The notes under the pieces: model-generated
Told to the model about the DNA's origin: nothing
Database searches by the model: none
Seen by the model: the letters and a program-made list of their open reading frames with translations, nothing else
Part shown: positions 34,704 to 42,700 of the stretch, in pieces
How the letters are laid out: every line of letters begins with the position of its first letter
How positions within the stretch are numbered: position 1 is the first letter of the stretch
Translations under genes and position numbers: made by a program
Assembly (NCBI GenBank): GCA_009927055.1
Contig: RFNS01000061.1
Coordinates: 1-55,102 of the forward strand
Source of the DNA: Alphaproteobacteria bacterium
GTDB taxonomy: Bacteria > Pseudomonadota > Alphaproteobacteria > UBA9219 > RFNS01
Direction: 5' to 3'
DNA: 55,102 nt

Positions 34704-35331
34704 TTTTTTTCTCTCTATGCGTGTTCAAATCTTTGCGTGCTGCACGAAGAATCTGCCATGCTCCGCTTAAAGCCAAATATCCTAAAATCGCTGCGACAAT
34801 GATGTCAGGCCAAGCGGTGGCGCTGGCAAATACCCCGCCAGCGGCAAAAATGACCGCAATATTGCCGATGGCATCATTCCGGCTGCATATCCACACGGAT
34901 TCCCGATTACTGTCGCCGCCGCGATGTCGATATAGCAGTACGGCACAACCGATATTTACAGCCAATCCAACAATGCTGATGACCGTCATAATTTCAGGCT
35001 TAGGCAATTCGGGCTGTAGGGCATGTTGCAAGGTTTCAAAGGCTACCCACAATCCGATTAAACCAAGGGAAACGCCTTTCAAATACGAGGCTTTTGCTCT
35101 GGCCTGTAAACTTTTCCCCAAAACAAAAAGACTGATAGCATAATTGGCTGCGTCGGAGAGGAAATCCAACGCATTTGCCAGCAACGACACCGATAGCGCT
35201 TCGTAACTTCCCATCGTCTGAACACCGAACATCACGGCGTTAGCGATCAAGCATACATAGAGAATACGTTTATACTTTTCGTCGATATGATTTTCATTCG
35301 ACGAACCGCAAGAATCTTTGCATCCGACCAT
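34690..35331 (-). CDS. Cation diffusion facilitator family transporter
   Basis: 213 residues with about six membrane helices and AAGGAG upstream. Helix 2 holds LDFLSDAANYAISL and helix 5 SRNDAIGNIAVIFAAG, the acidic/polar positions of the CDF metal site (usually HxxxD or DxxxD). The long cytoplasmic C-terminal domain of ZitB/CzcD is missing, so it is a short form. The N-terminus has two Cys (MVGCKDSCGSS). Likely exports a divalent cation; which one cannot be said. It is second in the ArsR-remnant/CDF/lspA unit inside the phage tail operon. Confidence 0.82.
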   Translation of the reverse strand: MVGCKDSCGSSNENHIDEKYKRILYVCLIANAVMFGVQTMGSYEALSVSLLANALDFLSDAANYAISLFVLGKSLQARAKASYLKGVSLGLIGLWVAFETLQHALQPELPKPEIMTVISIVGLAVNIGCAVLLYRHRGGDSNRESVWICSRNDAIGNIAVIFAAGGVFASATAWPDIIVAAILGYLALSGAWQILRAARKDLNTHREKKNEVA

Positions 35332-35343
35332 AGGCGTTTCTCC

Positions 35344-35517
35344 TTAAGTCTCGTTAACGTGGTGAAGCATATCAACTAAAACGCAGCGAACGTGATCGGC
35401 AGAGAGAGCGTAAAAACCTTGCTTTCCCTGTTTCTTGTGCCTGACCAGCCGAGCGGCTTTGAGTAACCGCAAGTCATCGTCATCGGCTTTTTTTAGCTTT
35501 TTCATCGCATAACTCAT
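35344..35517 (-). pseudogene. ArsR-family regulator remnant (57 residues)
   Basis: From ATG 35517 to TAA 35344. The protein holds the back half of an ArsR/SmtB fold: DDLRLLKAARLVRHKKQGKQ, GFYALSADHVR and VLVDMLHHVNE, that is the end of the recognition helix, the wing and the last helix. The first 50 or so residues, including the recognition helix start and alpha3 Cys ligands, are missing; an upstream in-frame stop lies at 35536-35538. I infer an internal deletion that brought a short leader (MSYAMKKLKKADDD) next to the wing. It would not be expected to bind DNA normally. It ends 12 bases before the transporter start. Confidence 0.65.
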
Positions 35518-35519
35518 AA

Positions 35520-35543
35520 ATATATAAACAAGTGTTTATATAT
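35520..35543 (-). promoter_or_regulatory. ArsR/SmtB-type operator upstream of the arsR remnant
   Basis: ATATATAAACA (35520-35530) and TGTTTATATAT (35533-35543) are exact inverted repeats separated by AG, the 12-2-12 style dyad recalled for SmtB/CzrA/ArsR operators. It overlaps the probable -10 region of the unit, whose -35 may lie around 35551-35568 (TTGATT/TTGATC). The dyad is perfect although the repressor gene is broken. Confidence 0.65.
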
Positions 35544-35570
35544 AGGGATTCTTGATCAATCAAGCAAGCG

Positions 35571-36170
35571 TTAAACTCGAATTTCGACTATCGGTATTCC
35601 CGACCATTGGTGAAGGTTAACTTGTTCGATGGTGACGGCCATGTGGTCGGTATCGAACCGCACAGGCACGTCGAATTCATAATCAGCCGAAACGGCCACG
35701 TTATTTCCTGGCGCGGTCGTAAAGGTGATCACACCCGTGGTGGTGTTGACCGACCAGCCGGAGGCCTGCAGCACGCCCGCAAGGTAAATTTTTACCGTGC
35801 CGGCGACGGGTTTGGTAATGGTGCGCACATCTGTGCTGCCGCCCGATGAATAGGTGCGGCTTAACTGAAAGGTCTTGTTCGTGCCATCGCCCGTGCCAAT
35901 GGCCTGACCCGTTGCCTTGTAATCCGTCCAGTCTTTGAAGCGAAATCCATGCGCACGGCCTTTGCGAGCGCGGAAGAAAGCGATCAGCGTATCGAGCTGC
36001 GTTTGCTTCTTTAAACCGGAGGCCACATCCCAGCGCCCGCGTGCCGATGACCAATTGATATTACGCTGCTCATAGCCGGAAGCCGTGGCAACGACGGACG
36101 TGGCAAATTCAGGCCCGCCCGTCGCGCCATAGGCAATATCGTTCGGGAATTGGACTTCATGAAAAGCCAT
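35571..36170 (-). CDS. DUF2460 tail-tip protein
   Basis: 199 residues. It starts MAFHEVQFPNDIAYGATGGP and contains ATASGYEQRNINWSSARGRW and GRAHGFRFKDWTDYKATGQA, the blocks of DUF2460 proteins (GTA gene 12, distal tail). The C-terminus ends with beta strands. Its start overlaps the tape-measure stop by one base. The metal-resistance unit begins immediately after its stop codon. Confidence 0.85.
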   Translation of the reverse strand: MAFHEVQFPNDIAYGATGGPEFATSVVATASGYEQRNINWSSARGRWDVASGLKKQTQLDTLIAFFRARKGRAHGFRFKDWTDYKATGQAIGTGDGTNKTFQLSRTYSSGGSTDVRTITKPVAGTVKIYLAGVLQASGWSVNTTTGVITFTTAPGNNVAVSADYEFDVPVRFDTDHMAVTIEQVNLHQWSGIPIVEIRV

Positions 36171-38713
36171 TACAGGTTCCTCTTGGCACGCTGGATGCCG
36201 CGCGCGGCTTCAGCCGTGATTTGCGACTGGCTCATGCGGAAGCTGCTGGCATCCGGCGTGGTGATGTTCATGACGACGTTGACGGGCGATCCCATGCGGG
36301 TGCCGTCCTTTGGCAGCACGACTTCACCGCGCTCCAAAATGGCCGGAATTTCCCCAGGTTTTAGGCCCGCAACACCGCCTGTGTGATAGCGCGGTGCGTT
36401 GGCGAATGCATACGCAGGCATACGGCGCTGCGGCGCGGATCCGCCGACTTCACCACCTTCGTGGAAAATGCTGCTGAAAATACTGTCCAGGAAACCGCCG
36501 CCGCCCATGCTGCTGCCCAGCATGTTGAAGAGCGGCCCTGTGATCGACTTTTGCACGGCCATGCGGGTGATATCGGCCACGATAGAATTGGCCATGTCGC
36601 CAAGGCTCTTTAGGCTTTTGCCACCGGAGGTGACGAAATCCACAATCGCGTCCTCGGTCGCCTTCATGCCTTCGGTGAAGGCTTTTTCGACCGCCGACGC
36701 TGCATCCTCGGCTTGTTCACGGTAATTGCGGAAGGCCCGCAATGCCCCAGCTTCGGCATCCTTGCGCGCGTCGAGCTGCTGCTTTTCAGCATTGGCAACC
36801 GCGCGGTTGTAAGTTTCCTGGCTGATCGCGCCAGCATCGAGCATGTTTTTAAGACGCTCTAATTCTGCCGCATAGGCTTCCGTCGCCGTGCGCGTGGCAT
36901 TGGTGACTTGTTCGCCTTCCTGCTTTAGCTTGTTCAGCTTTTGCTGGGCTTCGCCCTGGTCGTAAAGGGCAGCGGCCAGTTTCTCAACTTCGGCGCGCTG
37001 TGCCGACGTTGCGTTATCCGACAAGCGGCCAACGGCGTCTTGAATGAACGCCGCGCGTTTATCGGTCAGGCGCTCAAGCTGTTTATTCAGATCCTCGACG
37101 ACTTTTTGCGCTTCGGAATAAGCCTGACTGTCGAAAAGCTGCGCCGCAAGTTTGCGCGTTTGTTCACGCTGCGCATCGCCTGCATCTTTGGAAAGACGGC
37201 CCACGGCCTGGTCGATAAAGGCTTGGCGCTTGTCGGAAAGGCCCAGCATTTGACGCTGGAGGTCTTCCACGACTTTGGTATTGGCCTCCATAACGCGGGT
37301 GGCTGCATCGCGCGCTGGCTTTTCAATCGCGTCGACCTGACGGCGAGAGATTTCTTCGGCCTGTTTCAGCGCTGCATCCACCGCACCAGCATTGCTGCCA
37401 TCTTTCTCGCGCAACGCTTCAAGGCGCTGCTTGGTGGTTTCCAGCTCCTTGTTGACCTTGGCGATACGGTCGGCAGGATCGGTTGCCAATTTATCGACGG
37501 CATCGTCCAGCTTTTTGCGCTGTTCGCTCAAGAGATCGGCGCGGCGATCACGCGCAGCTTGTTCCTGGGCGGCCTGCAGCTTTTGCTGTTCGGCTTCGTA
37601 TTCTTGCGCTTCCCGGCGTGCCTGCGCCAAAAGGCCGTTCATTTCTTCGCGCAGCTTGGCCACACGGCTTTCCTGACGCTCCACCATCGGACTCATGTCC
37701 GTAAACGGGAGGATAGGCTTATAATTCTGCAGCCGTTTTAGGCGTTCTTCCTGTTCGGCTAAATTCTGCTTGGCATCCATCAGCTGCTTGCCGATGGGGT
37801 CGTCCTTCATCAAATTGCGCAGACCTTCGACGACATACGACAGGCCGCTCAATGCGCCTTCGGCGGTACCCGCGACCACGCGCGTTTGCCCGATATCCTC
37901 CATCAGGTTGCTCCAGGCATCCGACAAGCGATTGGTGGCGCCCGTCAAACCTGTAGCTTCGCCTGCACCAGCGCCACCGACCTTGGATTCCAGGGCATCC
38001 AAGATGACTTTCTGAGCTTCGGCCTGCTTGCCCGTGTCGACCAGCGATTGGATCAAATCCTTCTGGCTGTCGGTGAACAAGATTCCGATCCGGCGCAGCG
38101 CCGTCAAACCCTCGGCGGGATTTTCCAGAGCCTTGCCAAGCTGGGTAACGCTGCCGCGCAAATCCGTGCCGAACACGGCAGACATATCCTGCGCCAGCGT
38201 CATTGCGCGGGTGAAGGTTTCGCCCGTGACGGAGCGGAACGTGGCCATAACACCCGCCGCATCCTGCACCTGTTCGGCGGTGGCCAAGGTGGAGGCTTCG
38301 ATTTCGTCGGCAAAGGACGCGATCTGTTTGCCGGACAGGCCTGTCGTGTTGCCCGTGGCGCGCAAAACGGCCTGCAGGCGGTTGAAGGACTGCTCCGCCT
38401 CGGCGGCGTTTTCCAAGGCAGATTTCAGGCCCAGCGTGACGATGGCCAAAGCCGCGCCAACGGCAAGGCCGACAGGGCCGATGGCTCCCAGCGCCGATCC
38501 CAGCGGGCCAAGATTGCCCGTCAGGCCGACAACCGAGCCTTTCACATCATTGGCGGCCGCATTGAGAGCCAGCAACGACTTTGATGCGGGTTGTCCGGCC
38601 AGCTCGATTTTCTTGAGCGACTTTTCGCCCGTTTCACCGACTTCCCGTAATTCAGCCTTGACCTTGCCGCCGTCGAGGACAGTCAGGCGAATGGCAAGAT
38701 TGCGTTCGGTCAT
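36170..38713 (-). CDS. Phage tail tape measure protein
   Basis: 847 residues. The hydrophobic segment LGAIGPVGLAVGAALAIVTL lies near 76-95, then FRSVTGETFTRAMTLAQDMS and DLRGSVTQLGKALENPAEGL, conserved blocks of lambda-type prophage tape measures. The middle is a long heptad coiled coil including two tandem copies of a 57-residue unit (see the repeat at 36932-37273). The C-terminus (YHTGGVAGLKPGEIPAILER) is the usual tail-end motif. Protein length sets tail length; about 850 residues predicts a tail of modest siphovirus length. It overlaps the preceding small gene by four bases. Confidence 0.9.
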   Translation of the reverse strand: MTERNLAIRLTVLDGGKVKAELREVGETGEKSLKKIELAGQPASKSLLALNAAANDVKGSVVGLTGNLGPLGSALGAIGPVGLAVGAALAIVTLGLKSALENAAEAEQSFNRLQAVLRATGNTTGLSGKQIASFADEIEASTLATAEQVQDAAGVMATFRSVTGETFTRAMTLAQDMSAVFGTDLRGSVTQLGKALENPAEGLTALRRIGILFTDSQKDLIQSLVDTGKQAEAQKVILDALESKVGGAGAGEATGLTGATNRLSDAWSNLMEDIGQTRVVAGTAEGALSGLSYVVEGLRNLMKDDPIGKQLMDAKQNLAEQEERLKRLQNYKPILPFTDMSPMVERQESRVAKLREEMNGLLAQARREAQEYEAEQQKLQAAQEQAARDRRADLLSEQRKKLDDAVDKLATDPADRIAKVNKELETTKQRLEALREKDGSNAGAVDAALKQAEEISRRQVDAIEKPARDAATRVMEANTKVVEDLQRQMLGLSDKRQAFIDQAVGRLSKDAGDAQREQTRKLAAQLFDSQAYSEAQKVVEDLNKQLERLTDKRAAFIQDAVGRLSDNATSAQRAEVEKLAAALYDQGEAQQKLNKLKQEGEQVTNATRTATEAYAAELERLKNMLDAGAISQETYNRAVANAEKQQLDARKDAEAGALRAFRNYREQAEDAASAVEKAFTEGMKATEDAIVDFVTSGGKSLKSLGDMANSIVADITRMAVQKSITGPLFNMLGSSMGGGGFLDSIFSSIFHEGGEVGGSAPQRRMPAYAFANAPRYHTGGVAGLKPGEIPAILERGEVVLPKDGTRMGSPVNVVMNITTPDASSFRMSQSQITAEAARGIQRAKRNL
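36932..37273 (-). repeat. Tandem 57-residue duplication inside the tape measure gene
   Basis: Two adjacent units with a period of 171 bases: the first begins VVEDLQRQMLGLSDKRQAF, the second VVEDLNKQLERLTDKRAAF. Both continue with VGRLS and KLAA blocks. Unequal duplication in a tape measure changes tail length, so it could be a recent length adjustment. Confidence 0.7.
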
Positions 38714-38949
38714 CGGTTTTTCATCTCGCTACTGAGTTTTTCGTTGAATGCACTGGTCATCCCAGCTTCCACGGCGGGGAGGAATTCCGCCGTGGCGTTC
38801 GCGTCATGGCCGAGCGATGCCGCAACGTGCAGCGCCGCCGAAAAATCCATGCCGATGGCGACCATTTGGCTCAGGCGCAATTGCCCGCCGCAACGGAGCG
38901 CTAAATCCCAGGCTTGCCACGCCTCCAATGACAGCGTCTTTGTCGGCAT
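38710..38949 (-). CDS. Small phage protein before the tape measure (tail-assembly candidate)
   Basis: 79 residues from ATG 38949. Contains SLEAWQAWDLALRCGGQLRL and EFLPAVEAGMTSAFNE. The position directly upstream of the tape measure, with ATGA overlap, is that of tail assembly chaperone or connector genes. It overlaps the 3' end of the RuvC-like gene by 146 bases in another frame, which is unusual. Its N-terminus may have been created by the same deletion that cut the RuvC-like gene. Confidence 0.6.
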   Translation of the reverse strand: MPTKTLSLEAWQAWDLALRCGGQLRLSQMVAIGMDFSAALHVAASLGHDANATAEFLPAVEAGMTSAFNEKLSSEMKNR

Positions 38950-39298
38950 TGCCTTTGCCTGTGATGAAGCGTTTGATAGTGCCGACCGGAACGCCTTCGT
39001 AGGGGATGGTGTGGTGTTCGCACCAGGCCGTGAGGTGGGCGAGAAACCCGCCATAGGCGTGCGCGGCATCAACGCCAACGTGACGGCGCACTTCTTCGAA
39101 ATACACGGCGTCGATCTGGCCGGAGACGTTCTTCGTTTCCGTAAGCCAGCGTTTGAAACGCAGGTAACGCATACCGCCACCTTCGAAGCGGCGGGGTTTG
39201 AAATGCGCCGTTCCGCTGGCAATCGATCCGTATTCGTTGAGCAATGCCCATCCGGTCGATGTTCCGAGGTCAAGGCAAAGCAAGGTTGGGTTGGTCAT
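38804..39298 (-). pseudogene. RuvC-like Holliday-junction resolvase, C-terminally truncated
   Basis: 164 residues from ATG 39298 (perfect GGAGG). The RNase H-like start LLCLDLGTSTGWALLN holds the first catalytic Asp, AVYFEEVRRHVG the catalytic Glu, and IKRFITGKGNADKDAVI the family Lys/Asp helix. The segment that should follow, with the last catalytic acids (usually a DDNEADA-type motif), is absent. After ASLGF the frame is Arg/His/Gly-rich and looks random, while another frame encodes the tail gene. I infer that the gene has been cut and joined to the tail module. Confidence 0.65.
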
Positions 39299-39597
39299 GG
39301 GCGTCCTCCGATTTGGGGTGAAAAAATCTGTGCCGGAGAACACGCATCCACATGCGGGGCAAAAAACCCTTGGGGTTTTGCCCACATGTAATGTGGGGAG
39401 TTTCTCCAGAATCTGGGGCAAGACGAAAAGCATTGAAATGCAAAGGTTTTCGTCAGATTTCTAGATTGACGGCCAGATTGCGCGGAAATCTGGACATGCA
39501 CCGGAAACCCTTGTGCGAAAAGGACTTCAGAGCGATTGCAGATTGCGGCAGATTTCAGATTTCTGTGAATCTGGGCCAGATTGACGAGCGTGATCAT
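39295..39597 (-). CDS. Hypothetical protein over the CAGATT repeat cluster
   Basis: 100 residues from ATG 39597, overlapping the primase-helicase stop (ATGA) and the RuvC-like start (ATGA), so it is placed like a coupled gene. The sequence (MITLVNLAQIHRNLKSAAIC) shows no family I know, and composition is ordinary. It lies on a stretch with eight CAGATT/AATCTG copies in different reading frames, so constraint may be on the DNA rather than the protein. It could be an accidental open frame. Confidence 0.4.
   Translation of the reverse strand: MITLVNLAQIHRNLKSAAICNRSEVLFAQGFPVHVQISAQSGRQSRNLTKTFAFQCFSSCPRFWRNSPHYMWAKPQGFFAPHVDACSPAQIFSPQIGGRP
39454..39582. repeat. Cluster of CAGATT hexamers (iteron-like)
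   Basis: CAGATT at 39454, 39474, 39539, 39549, 39556 and 39577, and the reverse AATCTG at 39487 and 39568: eight copies in 129 bases, where chance predicts far fewer than one. Longer cores GGCCAGATTG recur at 39472 and 39575. The copies fall in different codon frames. A phage replication origin or regulatory array is possible. Confidence 0.6.
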
Positions 39598-41741
39598 GGC
39601 GCGTCCTCCTCTGGGTAGACCCAGACGGAAGGGTTTTCGACGGGCAAAATCGCGCCGTTTCCAGGCTGTTTGAAATGCGTCGGCAAGAGCGACTTCATGC
39701 CCGCGATGATCTCGCCAGTCTCCGTGTCCACGCTCTCTTCGCCCGTCGGCACTTCCATGCCTTCGACGCACATCACGCCATATTTGCTTTTGGCGGCGTT
39801 GTCCTTATTGAATTTGACGTAGCCCTTGGTCGAGAGAACATCGATGCGGTCGCGGATGGAGTGGTTACCGCCGAGGCCAGCTTTGTTCTCGAACGCCTGA
39901 CAGAATTGACTTGGGGTATAAAGCGTACCCTTGCGGCCTTCGTCGAACAGCAATTGCAAGATGACGTCATGACGGCGGCGACGCTCATTGTCGAGCCGTT
40001 CACCGTAATCCTTGTTCACCAACCTGGAAGAGTGATGCTCAAGCTCACGCCAACGCCCGTCGATTTTATCGACCCATTTAGGCGGGATGCCTTCGCCGTT
40101 GCGCAGCTCAAACATGAGCTGGCGGATGCTTTGTTGTTCATCCGGCCTGAAAAGGATCATGCCCGTCGAATAGAAGCTGCGCAGGCTTCCGGCTCCACTC
40201 AATCCTTGGAACGGATCGTCCTCCAGCATCTTTTTGCTGATCTTCTTGGTGTGATGGGCAAGAATGACGCCTACATCGGAGTTAACAAGAAAACGCAGCT
40301 TCTCAACGCGATCCTGCAAAAAAGACAGCATGGCGGTGTTATCGTTTTCGCCGCCACTTTGTCCGCCGTCATAGACGTTGCGGAGCGGATCGATGGCGAT
40401 GATGTCGAGCAGCTTCGGATCGCAATGGCGCAGGATGGCATCCCGCACCATCTCGACACCTTTTTCATCGAGCAGCATCCGCACTTGCGGCGTGATGATA
40501 AGATTTTGACGCACGAGCGGCATGAAGTTTTGATCAAATTTCATTTGCCGCAGGCGTTCGCGCAGATAGTGATAACCAATCTCCGCCTGCAGAAAGAAAA
40601 CTTTGAGCGGCTTTGCGGGTTTCATGCCGAGGAACGGCAATCCCGCCGCCATATGCGCCAGCAGCACCAACAAAAAATCCGTTTTGCCGACCTTCGGCGC
40701 GCCGCCCAGCACGAGAAGACCGCCAGGTGTCAGGACACGCGGGGCGATGATGTCGTCTGGCATGGGACTGTCATCGTCAAGCAAATGCCCGACGCTGAAG
40801 GCTGGAAGCGCAGATGCAGGCGGGATCGTCATGCGCTTTGCTGAGGCCAGAAACACCGGAATATCCATGCCTTCGGTCACCGCATCGGCCACGTCCCAGC
40901 TTGAAGGCTTGTCTTCGGGAGGGATGAGAATGGTCAGCGAAGCGATGCCCAGTACACGCAGTTTACCCGCGACAGCATCAGCATAATGTTTTCCGGCTTC
41001 GTCATTATCCGGCCAGATCAACACATGCTTGCTGTAAAGAGGTGACCAGTCCGTCTTATCCACGGGCGCGTTGGCTCCGTTCATGGCGGTGGTGGCGCAA
41101 ATGCCGATGCCGATAAGAGCATCCGCGCACTTTTCGCCTTCGACCAGAACAACGCTGTTCGATCGGAAAATACCTTGTTGGTTATAAAGCGGCCTTGGAT
41201 CGGGCGCGCGGCGTTTGCGTGCCTTTACATCCCAGGGGCGGAACTCCTTGCCAGACGGCGTGTCATAGCGATAGACGCAGGCGATAAGGTCGCCCTGCGC
41301 GTCGAGATAGTCCCATTTGGCGGTATGCGGCCCCAGATCCTCGTTTTCATTTTCCGTTTTGCCCTTTGGTACGGGACGAATATCGGTACCGAGCCATGCA
41401 TGAACAGCGCTGATAATATCCGGAAAGCGGTTGCGGTGATCTATGCCATGAACCGCGCCCCAAAGAGAAAGTATGTCGCCGCCATCGCCTGTGGCGAAGT
41501 CGTGCCACATACCGATTTTTGCGCCGGACAGCTCGACGCTCAGGCTGTCGCCCTTGCTGCCGTTAATGTCGCCAACCACGAAACGCCCGTTGCGGATCTT
41601 GCCGTTGGGCAGAAGATGGAAAAGCGTTTCCCGCAAACGTCCGTGTAGGCGCTCCTTTAGATCCTCCGTTGTCAGTCTTTCTTCTGCTTTCGGGCGGGTC
41701 TGGTCGGGCGCATCGTTGAAATCGATCCATGCACCCGTCAT
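39594..41741 (-). CDS. Phage primase-helicase (TOPRIM plus RecA-like RepA-type ATPase)
   Basis: 715 residues from ATG 41741, which overlaps the exonuclease stop (ATGA). The N-terminal part has WHDFATGDGGDILSLWGAVH, a primase-like zinc-less leader, then TOPRIM blocks VVLVEGEKCADAL (about residues 205-217) and VLIWPDNDEAGKHYA. The C-terminal ATPase has LVLGGAPKVGKTDFLL (Walker A, about 345) and LLDIIAIDPLRNVYDGG (Walker B), the hexameric RepA/DnaB-like AAA_25 type. Likely primes and unwinds phage DNA. The last about 130 residues form a winged HTH-like end. Confidence 0.85.
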   Translation of the reverse strand: MTGAWIDFNDAPDQTRPKAEERLTTEDLKERLHGRLRETLFHLLPNGKIRNGRFVVGDINGSKGDSLSVELSGAKIGMWHDFATGDGGDILSLWGAVHGIDHRNRFPDIISAVHAWLGTDIRPVPKGKTENENEDLGPHTAKWDYLDAQGDLIACVYRYDTPSGKEFRPWDVKARKRRAPDPRPLYNQQGIFRSNSVVLVEGEKCADALIGIGICATTAMNGANAPVDKTDWSPLYSKHVLIWPDNDEAGKHYADAVAGKLRVLGIASLTILIPPEDKPSSWDVADAVTEGMDIPVFLASAKRMTIPPASALPAFSVGHLLDDDSPMPDDIIAPRVLTPGGLLVLGGAPKVGKTDFLLVLLAHMAAGLPFLGMKPAKPLKVFFLQAEIGYHYLRERLRQMKFDQNFMPLVRQNLIITPQVRMLLDEKGVEMVRDAILRHCDPKLLDIIAIDPLRNVYDGGQSGGENDNTAMLSFLQDRVEKLRFLVNSDVGVILAHHTKKISKKMLEDDPFQGLSGAGSLRSFYSTGMILFRPDEQQSIRQLMFELRNGEGIPPKWVDKIDGRWRELEHHSSRLVNKDYGERLDNERRRRHDVILQLLFDEGRKGTLYTPSQFCQAFENKAGLGGNHSIRDRIDVLSTKGYVKFNKDNAAKSKYGVMCVEGMEVPTGEESVDTETGEIIAGMKSLLPTHFKQPGNGAILPVENPSVWVYPEEDAP

Positions 41742-42490
41742 GCCGCCACCTTCCAGCATCGCTGACGGTACGGACAGAACGCGCACTCAAAGTGATCTTC
41801 ATTCATGGCAATGCGCGGCAACACTTCGCCTGCATCAGTCGCACGGATCAGATTGACGGCACGGTCGCTGGCTTCTTGCGCCAATGCTGCATCAAACGGC
41901 ACTAACTCATGATAGATTTCTGCCGTGTCCTTATTGACGGCGGTGAACAGCGCGGGATTTGCGGAAATACCAGGCACGCTGCCTTCCATGTAAGCCTGAT
42001 AAGTGGCGACCTGAACAGCGTAAATCGGCTTTGATTTCTTCAATCCATGCTTAACGGTATCCCGCCATGACTTGGCGTTCATCGACTTACATTCCCAGAT
42101 AGCAGGAAATTTCATGCCGAGATCGGCGGGTGCGTCATTGATGATGCCGTCGACATGTCCACGGATCCTGCCACCCGCCACAGAAAAACCAAAAGCGTCG
42201 CCGTTTGGTTTTTTCGTGAACACGCTGAATCCCGCTTGACGCAACCACGCCAGCGCAAGGGCTTCGAACGCATGGCCGATCTTGAAGATGCGAAGGATCT
42301 GACCTTTAAAATCCTCGTCCCTGGGCGTTTTCGTATATTCGTATTGCAATGCACGGGCGCAGGACACGCCGAGGCGAGATGCGCCAAGGTAATCGCGCTC
42401 CGGCTGTGCGGCGCGTTCCTGCTGGATTGCCACGTCGATCAGCGCATTGATCGTGTAGGCGATGCTGGGGCGATGATTGAAATCGAGCAT
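41738..42490 (-). CDS. Cas4-like PD-(D/E)xK exonuclease with Fe-S cysteines
   Basis: 250 residues. The nuclease core shows GHAFEALALAWL (active-site His region), GHVDGII (catalytic Asp) and AIWECKSM (E-x-K). Cysteines in LGVSCARAL and ECAFCPYRQRCW form the four-Cys cluster of Cas4/AddB-type iron-sulfur nucleases. In phages such enzymes resect DNA ends for single-strand annealing. It sits with the Sak4-type ATPase and DUF669-like protein, completing a recombination module. No cas1 or cas2 nearby. Confidence 0.85.
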   Translation of the reverse strand: MLDFNHRPSIAYTINALIDVAIQQERAAQPERDYLGASRLGVSCARALQYEYTKTPRDEDFKGQILRIFKIGHAFEALALAWLRQAGFSVFTKKPNGDAFGFSVAGGRIRGHVDGIINDAPADLGMKFPAIWECKSMNAKSWRDTVKHGLKKSKPIYAVQVATYQAYMEGSVPGISANPALFTAVNKDTAEIYHELVPFDAALAQEASDRAVNLIRATDAGEVLPRIAMNEDHFECAFCPYRQRCWKVAA

Positions 42491-42700
42491 TTAAAATGGG
42501 ATCCCTGTGTCTTCTTGGCGGGGTTGGCTTTGAATGAGGAACATCTGGTAATTGCCGACGACAACTTCGATCAGTGTGAGAACTTCGGCGCGGGTATATT
42601 CTGCCAGGGGTTTTTGAACCCCGATCTCAGCTACGATTTCGCCGAGCGGCTGAAGCGTGCGTTCCATGCATTGCTTTTCAATGTCGGTTAGATCGATCAT
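42491..42700 (-). CDS. Small hypothetical phage protein
   Basis: 69 residues (MIDLTDIEKQCMERTLQPLG), overlapping the helicase stop by four bases and abutting the exonuclease start. Predicted helical with one Cys. No family recognised. Coupling suggests an early accessory protein of the replication module. Confidence 0.6.
   Translation of the reverse strand: MIDLTDIEKQCMERTLQPLGEIVAEIGVQKPLAEYTRAEVLTLIEVVVGNYQMFLIQSQPRQEDTGIPF

Noticed and set aside
36941-38584. Long plus-strand frames across the tape measure gene
   Set aside because: They are antisense to a coiled-coil gene, and their Leu/Phe/Arg-rich content mirrors the sense Lys/Glu/Ala codons.
29668-38713. A chromosomal gene transfer agent instead of a prophage
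   Set aside because: The tail-tip order is GTA-like, but the head genes are missing and there are replication, recombination, lysis and sigma genes, which point to a prophage.
39675-40844. A 389-residue open frame on the plus strand
   Set aside because: It lies fully antisense to the primase-helicase gene, whose TOPRIM and Walker motifs are convincing; the antisense protein has the His/Arg/Gln-rich look of a shadow frame and no ribosome site.
41738-42490. A Cas4 gene of a CRISPR system
   Set aside because: The Cas4-like cysteines and nuclease motifs are real, but no cas1, cas2 or repeat-spacer array is seen anywhere; phage recombination context explains it.
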